NCBI GenBank assembly: GCA_965213765.1
Contig: OZ243926.1
Location: 1,240,001 to 1,304,000, forward strand
Origin: JAJDXO01 sp965213765
Lineage (GTDB): Bacteria; Pseudomonadota; Alphaproteobacteria; Rhodospirillales; UBA2165
Length of the DNA: 64,000 nucleotides
Reading direction: 5' to 3'
Part shown: positions 17,404 to 25,203 of the stretch, piece by piece
Layout of the letters: every line of letters starts with the position of its first letter
Position numbering within the stretch: position 1 is the stretch's first letter
Translations under genes and position numbers: made by a program
The notes under the pieces: model-generated
Seen by the model: only the letters and a program-made list of their open reading frames with translations
Told to the model about the DNA's origin: nothing
Databases searched by the model: none

Positions 17404-18128
17404 CTCATCTTATTGACGATTTAGCTTCGACTCTTTCGAGTATTCCAAAGGCAAAAGAGTTTGAGCAAAACCTGAGCGATCTGAATGATGCACTGGAAGA
17501 GATGGAAGGCATTGATGCGCGGATTTCGGAATTAGCCACTGCTGCGAAAACCATCGCTCTTATGAATGACACTTTGGAGGTTGGTGACGAGCAGCGTCCA
17601 TTGGACGCCAGTGGAATTGAGGAAACGATAGAACGTCTGTCATATTTGGCCGGGGAAAAGACGAAACAAGAAGACCTGAAGAGCATAATTGATTTTCACG
17701 ATCGGGCGGTCGCAACTGAAATCGATAGCGCGTTTGATAGATTTGAAGTAGCTCTTACTGAGTATTGGAGTACTTGGCAGTCGGAGGCCTTTTCCCCTCT
17801 CTATCGGGTCGCGAAAGCCATCCGTCGCGTTAAGGAATTTAAGGTAATTTTCAGAGAAATTGTGGCGCACCAGAAGGACCTTAAGTCCATCGGCGAAACG
17901 ATGCCGTCCGACGATAAAGCCCGGACGAAAGTGCGTCAGTTGCTGAAACGGCGCGATAAACTTTGGGAGCAAATCGAGTCGAAGGGCGTTGACGTTGAGG
18001 TAAATCAGTTCCTGGTGAAATGCGCAAGAAACCAGACGACACTGGAGGATCTGACGCCGACTGTTAGCGCTTGGCTAGAGCAATATGATGCCAAGTCAAA
18101 TTTCAATCTACGACTAGCCAAAGATTGA
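17400..18128 (+). CDS. dpdI: Coiled-coil protein DpdI
   Basis: A 242-residue, highly charged and almost entirely helical protein (for example KEFEQNLSDLNDALEEMEGI and KVRQLLKRRDKLWEQI), with heptad-like spacing and no enzymatic motif. GTG 17400 shares bases with the dpdH stop (GTGA), so it is the last coupled gene of the F-G-H-I operon. The name rests on position after dpdH and coiled-coil character. It probably scaffolds DpdH; that is inference. About 55 bases after its stop the operon ends at an insertion-sequence remnant, so any further downstream gene has been displaced. Confidence 0.62.
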   Translation: MTHLIDDLASTLSSIPKAKEFEQNLSDLNDALEEMEGIDARISELATAAKTIALMNDTLEVGDEQRPLDASGIEETIERLSYLAGEKTKQEDLKSIIDFHDRAVATEIDSAFDRFEVALTEYWSTWQSEAFSPLYRVAKAIRRVKEFKVIFREIVAHQKDLKSIGETMPSDDKARTKVRQLLKRRDKLWEQIESKGVDVEVNQFLVKCARNQTTLEDLTPTVSAWLEQYDAKSNFNLRLAKD

Positions 18129-18182
18129 TTGGGATGGGATCAGCGCCCAACCATATCGAGGCGCTGCTGAATTACCCGGTTA

Positions 18183-18426
18183 GAGTCGGTTTCGAAAGTC
18201 ATGCGTCTCGGGCCAATCTGCGGACGAGGAGCATGACGGAGGCGGCGTATAGGCAGGCGCGGGCTGGGGCGATGGTGGCCTCGAAGTCCTTTGTCAGTCG
18301 CCGGTTGCGGTTGCGGCTATGCTGCTTTCGGGTGGTCGGCGTCCACATGGCGGCTCCAGATCGGTCTCAAAAACCTTCCTGGAATCACATCAATACCGGC
18401 CACTCAACCACTTTCGAAACGGCCTC
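18183..18426 (-). mobile_element. IS5-family deletion derivative (244 bp, MITE-like)
   Basis: Both ends are intact: inverted repeats GAGTCGGTTTCGAAAG (left) and CTTTCGAAACGGCCTC (right), flanked by a 3-base TTA duplication (18180-18182 and 18427-18429). Inside, only the C-terminal end of the transposase reads out on the minus strand (ASVMLLVRRLARDA), joined to the other IS end. It could be mobilised only in trans. Sequences of the same family recur at 20388-20743 and 56842-56934. Confidence 0.8.
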
Positions 18427-18429
18427 TTA

Positions 18430-18638
18430 GCGATTTTGTCTATTAGTTCGTTTTGATTGACCACGGAAACTTTCTCGCGGAATGCTTCAACGTCTAATTC
18501 GGCTACCATTCGGCCTAGAAGTTCATCCAGAAAACTGCTAGCTGCCATTTCGATCCCGTCAAAATCCAAATTTAACTTACCCTCGTAGTGGGGCAACACG
18601 GCGAGAACTTTATTTCGCAGTTCTTTTGCGGGACGGCG
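18430..18638 (-). pseudogene. STAS-like (DUF4325) gene, 3' segment
   Basis: On the minus strand this reads ELRNKVLAVLPHYEGKLNLD, FDGIEMAASSFLDELLGRM and on to QNELIDKIA, the conserved core of DUF4325 STAS-like domains. Upstream it is cut by the IS66 insertion at 18639. Removing that IS with one copy of its target duplication joins it in frame to the segment at 20213-20388. Downstream it is cut by the IS5 derivative, which supplies an artificial end (KRPFRKWLSGRY). DUF4325 proteins often accompany regulators or ATPases in defence loci; the function here is unknown. Confidence 0.7.
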
Positions 18639-18762
18639 GTAAGCGTCCGGCGTGACCGACCTTGTTGCGGTTCAGCGCGAAGCGGTAGTTTTTGATGGTG
18701 TGGAATCGGAGCTTGATGGTGTCCACCATCGGCTAGTGGACACCATCGGAGGAGGCATTGCG

Positions 18763-19107
18763 GTGTCGTGTCGAACACGCCGTTTCTGGTCGGAGGATGA
18801 GAAGCGCCGGATTGTTGCGCAGACCTGTGCACCGGGGGTTTCGGTATCCCAGGTGGGCCGTCGCTATGACGTCAACGCGAACCTGATTTTCAAGTGGCGC
18901 CGCGATCCGCGCTACCGGCCGAGGGAGGATGGCGCGGGCGCGCTGTCCTTTCTGCCGGTGGAGGTGGTGGCGGAGCCGGCTTCGGCGCCACAGGCATTAT
19001 CGGACGGTCGGATCGAGATCGCGCTGCCGAGCGGGCACCGGGTGAGCGCGAGCGGGTCGTTCGATGTGGACGCGCTATGCCGCGTGGTGCGGGCGCTCGG
19101 CGGATGA
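18763..19107 (+). CDS. IS66 orf1 (TnpA-type accessory protein)
   Basis: A 114-residue protein starting at GTG 18763 after a GGAGGAG ribosome-binding site. It contains the helix-turn-helix signature of IS66 OrfA/IS3-like TnpA proteins (FWSEDEKRRIVAQT, then VSQVGRRYDVNANLIFKWRR). It assists IS66 transposition. Its TGA overlaps the ATG of orf2 (ATGA), the normal coupling in IS66. With the catalytic TnpC missing it cannot act alone. Confidence 0.8.
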   Translation: MSCRTRRFWSEDEKRRIVAQTCAPGVSVSQVGRRYDVNANLIFKWRRDPRYRPREDGAGALSFLPVEVVAEPASAPQALSDGRIEIALPSGHRVSASGSFDVDALCRVVRALGG

Positions 19108-19163
19108 TCCCGGTCCCGTCTTCGACCCGGGTATGGCTGGCGAGCGGCGTGACGGACATCCGG
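19104..19163 (+). pseudogene. IS66 orf2 (TnpB), truncated
   Basis: The first ~20 codons (MIPVPSSTRVWLASGVTDIR) are unmistakably the IS66 TnpB N-terminus. Homology stops where the IS110-family sequence begins, so at least 90 residues are lost. Confidence 0.75.
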
Positions 19164-20116
19164 TTGGCCAGCGCCACGGCGACCAGCATGCGCGGCTTGC
19201 GCATCAGCATCCTGGCAAGCCATGGGTCGTTCGTCGTGCCGCGCCGAACGGCCCATCTGATAACCGCCATGGCGCCGGTGATCAGCAGACGCCTCAGATC
19301 GCGCTGGCCCATCTTCGATATCTTGCCCAGCCGCGGCTTGCCGCCGGTCGTGTGCTGGCGCGGCACCAGGCCGAGCCAAGCGGCGAAGTCCCGTCCGCGC
19401 CGGAAGGTCTCCATCGGCGGCGCGAACGCTTGAACCGCCATCGCGGTGATCGGGCCGATCCCCGGCACGGTCATCAGACGGCGTACTTCGTCGTCCTGCC
19501 GGGCAGCTGCCCGGATTTCCCGGTCAAGGCTATCGATCTTCTCGCCAAGCCCGGCAATCTGGTTCAGAAGAAGGCCGGCCAGATCGCGGACCGCGTCCGG
19601 CAGATCCCGGTCCGGATCTTCAAGCGCCGACGCCAGGCGCGCGACATGAACCGGGCCCTGGGGCGCAACAACACCGAACTCCGCCAGATGGCCGCGAAGC
19701 GCGTTGATCGTCTGGGTCCGCTGACGCACCAGAAGATCGCGCGTGCGGAACAGCATGCCACGAGCCTGCTGCTCGGCGGTCTTCACCGCGACGAAGCTCA
19801 TCGTCGGGCGCGATGCTGCTTCGCAGATCGCTTCTGCGTCGGCTGCATCGTTCTTCTGCCGCTTCACATAAGCCTTGACGTAGGCGGGCGGGATCAGCTG
19901 AACCGAATGGCCCTGGCGGCCGATCTCACGGCCCCAGTAGTGCGCACCGCCACAGGCCTCCATCGCCACTGCACAGCGCGGCTGCGAGGCCAGAAACTCC
20001 AGCACTTTCCCCCGGCTCAGCTTCTTGCGGAACGCGACCGATCCGTCGGTGCGCGCACCATGAAGCTGAAAGCTGTTCTTCGCGAGATCAATCCCGATCA
20101 TGCTAACCTGTTCCAT
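19164..20116 (-). pseudogene. IS110-family transposase, C-terminus lost
   Basis: The N-terminus MEQVSMIGIDLAKNSFQLHG carries the first catalytic Asp of the RuvC-like DEDD domain. KNDAADAEAICEA supplies further acidic residues, and the Tnp20 domain follows (VPGIGPITAMAVQAF, FAAWLGLVPRQHTTGGKPRL). The sequence is good to LARMLMRKPRMLVAVALAN and then reads into reversed IS66 DNA to a chance stop at 18890, so the last ~20-30 native residues are missing. ATG 20116 follows an AAGGGG ribosome-binding site. IS110 enzymes lack normal inverted repeats, so the exact ends are uncertain. Confidence 0.78.
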
Positions 20117-20212
20117 GGACACCCCTTTCTCTCTTAGCATTGACACCACCGCCAACTTGCCACATCGCGATGCCGCCGGGAGGGGCGTCCACTCCATCGC
20201 TTACGGACGGCG

Positions 20213-20388
20213 TCCACCGCAGTGAATACATTCCTCTTTGATCTTCATTCCACCAGCGCCGGAAATCTTTTGGCTTGAGTAGTCCAGGTAATTCCAACTC
20301 GTGATAGAACCGCCCCCAGCAATGGAGGTCTGGCTGAGATCTACCTGCGCCTTAGTATCAAACTCAAACTGGACTGCAGTTCGAGGCG
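20213..20388 (-). pseudogene. STAS-like (DUF4325) gene, middle segment
   Basis: The minus-strand translation is VQFEFDTKAQVDLSQTSIAG ... SWNYLDYSSQKIS ... MKIKEECIHCGGRRP. With the IS66 element removed at its target duplication, the frame continues straight into AKELRNKVLAVLPHYEGKLN at 18638. The other side is cut by an IS5 fragment at about 20388. An internal ATG (MKIKEECIHC) could be the true start of the STAS-like domain protein, in which case the upstream part belongs to a longer N-terminal domain. Confidence 0.6.
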
Positions 20389-20743
20389 CACCCGGCGAGT
20401 ATCCAGGACCGCGATGGTGGTGGGCCGCTGCTGTGCGCCTCACGCGGCTCGTTTCCGTTCATCGAGAAGGTCTTTGCCGACAGCGGCTACGCCGGCGAAA
20501 GGGTCGCCACGGCCACCGTGATCGCTGTCGAGATCGTACGCAAAAGCCCCGATCAGGTCGGCTTTGCCGTCCAACCGCGCCGCTGGGTCGTGGAACGCTT
20601 CTTCGCCTGGATCAACCGCAACCGGCGACTGGCAAAGGATTTCGAGGCCACCATCGCCTCAGCCCGAGCCTTCCTCTACGCCGCATCCGTCATGCTCCTC
20701 GTCCGCAGATTGGCCCGAGACGCATGACTTTCGAAACCGACTC
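20388..20743 (+). mobile_element. IS5-family fragment, 3' half of transposase and right end
   Basis: The frame to 20727 reads ASIQDRDGGGPLL ... FIEKVFADSGYAGERVATAT ... PRRWVVERFFAWINRNRRL ... LLVRRLARDA, the DDE transposase C-terminal half including the catalytic Glu of VERFFAW. The right inverted repeat CTTTCGAAACCGACTC ends at 20743. The left end and first half are missing, so it arrived or decayed by deletion. It separates two pieces of minus-strand coding sequence. Confidence 0.78.
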
Positions 20744-20915
20744 TAAGGCACCAGGTTGCTAAGAAAGTTGCTCCTGATGGTTCGATTACTTGCCTTTGAT
20801 TTGGTACGATTTCTAGGTCCACCCAGTCGCCGGACAATAGATTGGCACTTTCAAATGTTACGAGGATTTTCTCCAATCCGAGCGTTCTTGGCAGCACAAT
20901 TTTAGGCACAAACAA
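20744..20915 (-). pseudogene. Broken gene directly downstream of queC
   Basis: The minus-strand frame LFVPKIVLPRTLGLEKILVT ... SANLLSGDWVDLEIVPN ... FLAT runs from TTG 20915 (the frame is open for ~15 further codons upstream) into the IS5 end at 20743. It begins about 50 bases after the queC stop, so it was the next gene of the dpdC-queC operon. I cannot tell whether it and the STAS-like segments formed one gene or two, because the IS5 fragment may have deleted sequence. No function recognised. Confidence 0.5.
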
Positions 20916-20964
20916 TCCTATTCCCGTTTTGGGGCGACGAGTTGAACGCTCAGCAAATCGACGC

Positions 20965-21672
20965 TCAGTTGCAGTTCAACCAAATTTTCCATCCTTTGCT
21001 ACGCAAGTCACAAGCTGGACATTCCCCGCAACCGAAACCCCAGTCATGTCTTTTGTCCCTGTCGCCCAGATAACAGGTGTGTGTTTCTTCAACTATTAAA
21101 TCCGTGAGATTCTTTCCGCCCAACTTATCGGCTAGCCTCCAAGTCTGCGCCTTATCGATCCACATCAGCGGCGTGTGAAAGACTAACCGACTTCCCATTC
21201 CCAGATTGATAGTCGCCTGAAGTGACTTGAGCGTGTCGTCCCGACAGTCTGGATATCCCGAGTAGTCCGTCTCGCACATTCCGCCAACAATATGTTTAAT
21301 ACCTCGCCGGTAAGCGATCGCCGCCGCAAAATTAAAGAATATAAGATTTCGGCCTGGGACGAATGTATTGGGCAATCCATTGTCGCTCATCATGATCTCG
21401 ACGTCTCGGGTCATTGCGGTCTCACCGATCTGGCCCAGAACGGAGATATCCAATAGATGATCTTCTCCGAGCCGGCTTCCCCACCCCCCTTCGACTGTTG
21501 CCAAACTTTCTCTAATGACGTCACGACACTCCAGCTCGATCCGGTGTCGTTGTCCGTAGTCAAAGCCGACCGTTTCTACTCGTTCAAATTTGTCGAGCGC
21601 CCATGCGAGGCACGTCGTGCTGTCTTGTCCGCCTGAAAAAAGGACGAGCGCGGAGTTTTCAAAGCTTGCCAA
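20965..21672 (-). CDS. queC: 7-cyano-7-deazaguanine synthase QueC
   Basis: A 235-residue PP-loop ATPase that converts 7-carboxy-7-deazaguanine to preQ0 with ATP and ammonia. The PP-loop SGGQDST is at 13-19, FVPGRN near 104, and the zinc-binding cysteines at the C-terminus (C..GDRDKRHDWGFGCGECPAC). It starts nine bases after dpdB2 stops, in the dpdC-B1-A-B2-queC operon, so it supplies the base that DpdA inserts into DNA. queD, queE and folE are absent here, so the earlier steps must come from the chromosome or by uptake. The last residues (KIWLNCN) depart from the usual KGW ending, perhaps after nearby insertions, but the domain is complete. Confidence 0.92.
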   Translation of the reverse strand: MASFENSALVLFSGGQDSTTCLAWALDKFERVETVGFDYGQRHRIELECRDVIRESLATVEGGWGSRLGEDHLLDISVLGQIGETAMTRDVEIMMSDNGLPNTFVPGRNLIFFNFAAAIAYRRGIKHIVGGMCETDYSGYPDCRDDTLKSLQATINLGMGSRLVFHTPLMWIDKAQTWRLADKLGGKNLTDLIVEETHTCYLGDRDKRHDWGFGCGECPACDLRSKGWKIWLNCN

Positions 21673-21681
21673 GCTATCCTC

Positions 21682-22764
21682 CTATGCTGACTGAAGAGGG
21701 ACGACTTTCTCGTTCGATAGGCGTTTGAGTTCTCGCGTCAAATATGAGGCAAGGAGTTGAATGTCGCGGTGAAGATTCTGAATTCCGTTCCAAGGCCGAG
21801 TTTCATTCTCATCGAACTGCCACTCGCCATTAGTCCAAGGAAGTCGACCCTTGAGGGGAACTAATCCATGCTCAAATTCTTCAGCCGTTTTCGCATTATC
21901 TCGGAAGTACAGGAACTCCATCACGTACCCCATCGCAACAATCCCGGCACCGTGGGTCAATCGCGAGGTTTTAGGGGTGTGATCGAACCATGCCTCTGGG
22001 AACGTCAATTGAACAGCCCCGAAAAACTCACTCACTAGAGCAAAGCAATTCTCGATGCCTTGGTCTCCGCTGAGCAATTCTCGACATGCCCCATCAGCTA
22101 AGGAGTTCATGATTAGCTTCTGGACCGAGGTATCGCCGATAACCCCTTCGGGATTGGTGTGTTGCTTGATGAAACCCTTGAGCGACGAACCTTCTTGATA
22201 GTTAAGCATCTCGGTTAGCTTTGCTGACAAGGATCGAGATGACAGTCTTTTGGGGAGACCTCCCACCTCAGGCAACAATTCGTAGATCAACGATTTTGGC
22301 AACGGCCGTGTGTTGTTGATCAATATGAATTGTTTTCGAAGTTCCTCTTTATTCCGACAAAGAAGCGCCGAAACAAACACTTCAAAGTCGGAACCCGGGA
22401 TGCCGGAGAGAGCCGTTAACCGCTGTTGCCCATCGACAACCAAGCCCGGTGCCCCGTCGCTGAGATCGATCGTCAACTCTACGAGATTGTCGTCCAACTC
22501 CTTTACGTCAGCACGATCGGCAAATGCGACCACGATCGGGTTGGGAAGGACGGCATCAGATTGGGATAGGTAGTCGCGGATTTCATTAATATGAGTTGCA
22601 ATCTGCGGCCGTTGGAACCCGCTTACTGTTCCATCTTCGCCGCGAGAAATTCGGTCAATTGAGGCGAACTGAAGAATGTCCGACGCCTTTGCGGCAAAGG
22701 AAACGACCGAGTGGACCTTACTTTGCTGCGCCCTGATTGCCTTGAAGCTCAGTTTCTGAGCCAT
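21682..22764 (-). CDS. dpdB: DGQHR/DndB-like protein, second DpdB paralogue
   Basis: A 360-residue DndB/DpdB-type protein with ParB-like character. The hallmark is VVDGQQRLTAL (DGQQR variant of DGQHR), followed by QFILINNTRPLPKSLIYELL, near-identical in layout to the paralogue at 24073 (QFILVNKARPLPSALINELL). DpdB works with DpdA to put preQ0 into DNA and has ATPase activity in characterised systems. ATG 22764 has a GAGGAC ribosome-binding site; an ATG at 22782 is also possible. The gene overlaps the end of dpdA by 47 bases. Two copies flanking dpdA suggest a heteromeric complex or divided roles, which is inference. Confidence 0.74.
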   Translation of the reverse strand: MAQKLSFKAIRAQQSKVHSVVSFAAKASDILQFASIDRISRGEDGTVSGFQRPQIATHINEIRDYLSQSDAVLPNPIVVAFADRADVKELDDNLVELTIDLSDGAPGLVVDGQQRLTALSGIPGSDFEVFVSALLCRNKEELRKQFILINNTRPLPKSLIYELLPEVGGLPKRLSSRSLSAKLTEMLNYQEGSSLKGFIKQHTNPEGVIGDTSVQKLIMNSLADGACRELLSGDQGIENCFALVSEFFGAVQLTFPEAWFDHTPKTSRLTHGAGIVAMGYVMEFLYFRDNAKTAEEFEHGLVPLKGRLPWTNGEWQFDENETRPWNGIQNLHRDIQLLASYLTRELKRLSNEKVVPLQSA

Positions 22765-24073
22765 TTTCTGTCCTCGTTTCATCTAGCTGTTTGAGACGCT
22801 GATTGACGATCCAGGTATTGTGCATTCCGCGTCGTTTGTTGCGATTGCTTGCCCTGAATATCACCGCCTCGATTGAAACTGACTTGCAAACAAAGCACTC
22901 ACACTGTTTCCACGGTCTGTCCTCCAGCAGCCTCGAATATTCTTTGCGCAAGGTTGATAGTTTTGACTTTGTGGGCGGAGCACCGGTCTTTGGGTTGGTA
23001 AGTACGCTTTCGGCATAGGCCATTACTGCTTCGAGTGTTGATTCCGCTTTTCGTTTGCCGGCATCAAACTCTCTTACCGCTGAAAGTGCACGTTGTTCCT
23101 GCTGGATGAGATACTCTTGCGTGAATACGCCTTTCTTAATCAGGACTTGTAGCCCTTGGCTATCTTGGGCGTTCGGAATTCTTAGAGCGGTGTAGTAATT
23201 GAGACCATCCCCATTGCCGAGCATGAAATAGTTTCGGCGATCGTCCTTAAAGGCGCGGAGCATCGGTGAGGTGGTGTCTATGCTGGCAACACCGTAGTCC
23301 TGGATTTGCTCTAGTTCATCAATCTTTCCAAATCCAAGAAGATGGAGTTTCACGTAGCTGGGGATTTGCGCCTGGATTTCATGAAGAGCTGTCTCAATCG
23401 TGTCTGTCGCAGCAATTGCCATGCCGCCTAGCGCCAGATAGTCGTAGCCCATGGCCACCAAATTGTGCGCAGCCTTGGCCATACTTCCGGGAGACCAACC
23501 TTGGATGACGCCGAGTGGCACAAACGGATGGGTGAGTTGCTTGCACTCTTTTAGAAAGGCTTCAGCGTTAGATTGGGTGATATCCCAACGTTCCTTGATC
23601 TTCTCCCCTGCCTTTGTGTCGGAGGAATCAGCGAACGCCTCCATGCCCCGCAGGTCGCGATCGAATTGAAAGATTATGTGGTCGACAGAGCAGCCGTGAG
23701 TGAACAGACCATCACTGTAGAACTCCAGAATTTCAGCGGGGGAGTAGGGTGGAACGTCTAGCTTGTGGTAGCTATAGGCCCCACAGTCCCCCATGATTAT
23801 TAGGTTTTCAAACTCAGGATCTTCGAGACGCAAAAATTTGCGAGCGCCGCCTCGTCTAAACCGCATGCCCTGAGACTGGGTGTATTTGCCGGGGAACTTG
23901 TGGTCGCCGACAATTCCTCGGGAGATGAGGTACCCATCGAACGGTGCTTCACCCAAATATTCGTGGATGAATTGATCGTCCCAGTAAACTTCGCGCCCCG
24001 GCCGCGACCGATCTTCTAGGAAGTTGTAGTCGGGATCGACGAAATCCAGGCTATCCGCATAAAGAAACTTCAT
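22718..24073 (-). CDS. dpdA: DNA 7-deazaguanine transglycosylase DpdA
   Basis: A 451-residue TGT-like enzyme, the signature of Dpd systems. It exchanges guanine in DNA for preQ0. Visible motifs are MGDCGAYSY (~95), FQFDRDLRG, the GGMA loop (LALGGMAIAATDT, like GGLAVG of tRNA TGT), an Asp in SIDTTSPMLRAF matching the nucleophile position, and a C-terminal zinc set CECFVCK ... H. The start MKFLYADSLDFVDP is typical of the family. ATG 24073 overlaps the dpdB1 stop (TGATG), so translation is coupled. Absence of tRNA-specific TGT features and the companions dpdB and dpdC indicate DNA as the substrate. Confidence 0.92.
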   Translation of the reverse strand: MKFLYADSLDFVDPDYNFLEDRSRPGREVYWDDQFIHEYLGEAPFDGYLISRGIVGDHKFPGKYTQSQGMRFRRGGARKFLRLEDPEFENLIIMGDCGAYSYHKLDVPPYSPAEILEFYSDGLFTHGCSVDHIIFQFDRDLRGMEAFADSSDTKAGEKIKERWDITQSNAEAFLKECKQLTHPFVPLGVIQGWSPGSMAKAAHNLVAMGYDYLALGGMAIAATDTIETALHEIQAQIPSYVKLHLLGFGKIDELEQIQDYGVASIDTTSPMLRAFKDDRRNYFMLGNGDGLNYYTALRIPNAQDSQGLQVLIKKGVFTQEYLIQQEQRALSAVREFDAGKRKAESTLEAVMAYAESVLTNPKTGAPPTKSKLSTLRKEYSRLLEDRPWKQCECFVCKSVSIEAVIFRASNRNKRRGMHNTWIVNQRLKQLDETRTENGSETELQGNQGAAK

Positions 24074-25203
24074 CAGTGGTGCCTAGAAAGTCGGCGGTCG
24101 AGTTGCAGAAGGTAGTCGGAGAGGCGCCGGATGTGCGGGCCGGTGCTCTGTACTTCATTCCACTGCCAGCCCAAGTCATCCCAAACGCCTTCTGTCCAAC
24201 GGCAGTACGGCTTTATTCTTTTGAGTGAGTTACGGATTTCTCCCACTGGATCCGCAGAACTGTCGGCACGCAGCATAACTTGGTCCATCAGTTCTCCCAT
24301 TACCCGAATGCCCGCGGAGTGCATCAGCCGGCTTTTGGTTGGGGGGAGCCCCCAAGCTTCCGGGAACGTTTCCCTCACTTTTGACCAATACAAGACGACC
24401 GTCTGATACATGCCATCGATATTGGATGGCGCGTTACCTAGCCCCTTATATTGATTTAGCGCGCCGAGCGGCGGCTTGAGGTTTCTCTCGATTGCCTTCA
24501 TCACAGCTGAATGAGTGACCACTGCTTCGCCTTTTTCATCAGACTGACGAACTATCAGCTTTTGGAATGGCGATTTGGGATCTCTGTTCAATTGATCGCA
24601 AAGCTCAGCAGGAATTTTTCGTACTGCCAAATCGCGAGGGAGCATTGTGCTGACCTCGGGAAGCAACTCGTTAATTAGTGCACTGGGCAAAGGTCGGGCT
24701 TTGTTTACTAAAATAAACTGGGAGCGCTGAGTTTCCAGATCGGACGCGACAAACGCGACGACTGGAACCGGCAGAGACGTGTTCTTCGATTTGGAGAGCG
24801 CCATGGACCTCTGCTGTCCATCGACAATCCAGGCGACGTGCTCTCCTTCTTTCTCAATGGGGATGTAGAGTGTTCCCATGGCCGCAATATCGGTAAGACC
24901 ATCCGGCGCCGGTCCACGTGCCTGCTTAAATTCGACCTCGTGGCCAAGCGCAAGAATTATTGAGTTAGGAAAAAGGATGTCGCCTTGATCCAAGTACTCA
25001 ACAATCGCATTTACGTGGTTTTTGATTTCCTTCCTTTGGAAGCCCTTGAGCTTGTCCTGATCATCCCTGGCCACTCTGCTGATATCGGCGATCTCGACGA
25101 TCTGCGAACCGGGAACAAAAAAGGCGTAAGTTTCGACGCCTTTCATTTGTTCAGTCTTAAGCGCACGAACCGTCAGCATATTGTTGCCACGAGTTTTGCT
25201 CAT
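24073..25203 (-). CDS. dpdB: DGQHR/DndB-like protein DpdB, first paralogue
   Basis: A 376-residue DndB-like protein with the core motif VAWIVDGQQRSMALS followed by SQFILVNKARPLPSALINEL. The N-terminal part (ISRVARDDQDKLKGFQRKEI) also matches the family. DpdB is the partner of DpdA in base insertion. Its start ATG 25203 overlaps the dpdC stop (ATGA) and its own stop overlaps the dpdA start, giving dpdC-dpdB1-dpdA as a continuous coupled unit. It is a clear full-length paralogue of the product at 21682-22764. Which of the two corresponds to the canonical DpdB cannot be settled by eye. Confidence 0.78.
   Translation of the reverse strand: MSKTRGNNMLTVRALKTEQMKGVETYAFFVPGSQIVEIADISRVARDDQDKLKGFQRKEIKNHVNAIVEYLDQGDILFPNSIILALGHEVEFKQARGPAPDGLTDIAAMGTLYIPIEKEGEHVAWIVDGQQRSMALSKSKNTSLPVPVVAFVASDLETQRSQFILVNKARPLPSALINELLPEVSTMLPRDLAVRKIPAELCDQLNRDPKSPFQKLIVRQSDEKGEAVVTHSAVMKAIERNLKPPLGALNQYKGLGNAPSNIDGMYQTVVLYWSKVRETFPEAWGLPPTKSRLMHSAGIRVMGELMDQVMLRADSSADPVGEIRNSLKRIKPYCRWTEGVWDDLGWQWNEVQSTGPHIRRLSDYLLQLDRRLSRHH

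Larger units (their letters stand above)
18639..20204 (+). mobile_element. IS66-family element interrupted by an IS110-family element
   Basis: The left end begins GTAAGCG and the right end finishes with the complement CGCTTAC. An exact 8-base target duplication, GGACGGCG, lies outside both ends (18631-18638 and 20205-20212), as expected for IS66. Inside are IS66 orf1, the first ~20 codons of orf2, and then a minus-strand IS110 transposase that replaces the rest of orf2 and the large transposase gene. The duplication shows the IS66 jumped in as a unit and was gutted later. Confidence 0.82.

Noticed and set aside
22718..24073. Ordinary tRNA-guanine transglycosylase (Tgt)
   Set aside because: The sequence follows the DpdA pattern, and its operon mates are DNA-modification proteins rather than queuosine genes alone.
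21682..25203. Dnd phosphorothioation system (DndB-like proteins)
   Set aside because: DGQQR proteins resemble DndB, but DndA, DndC, DndD and DndE are absent and a TGT-like enzyme lies between the two genes.
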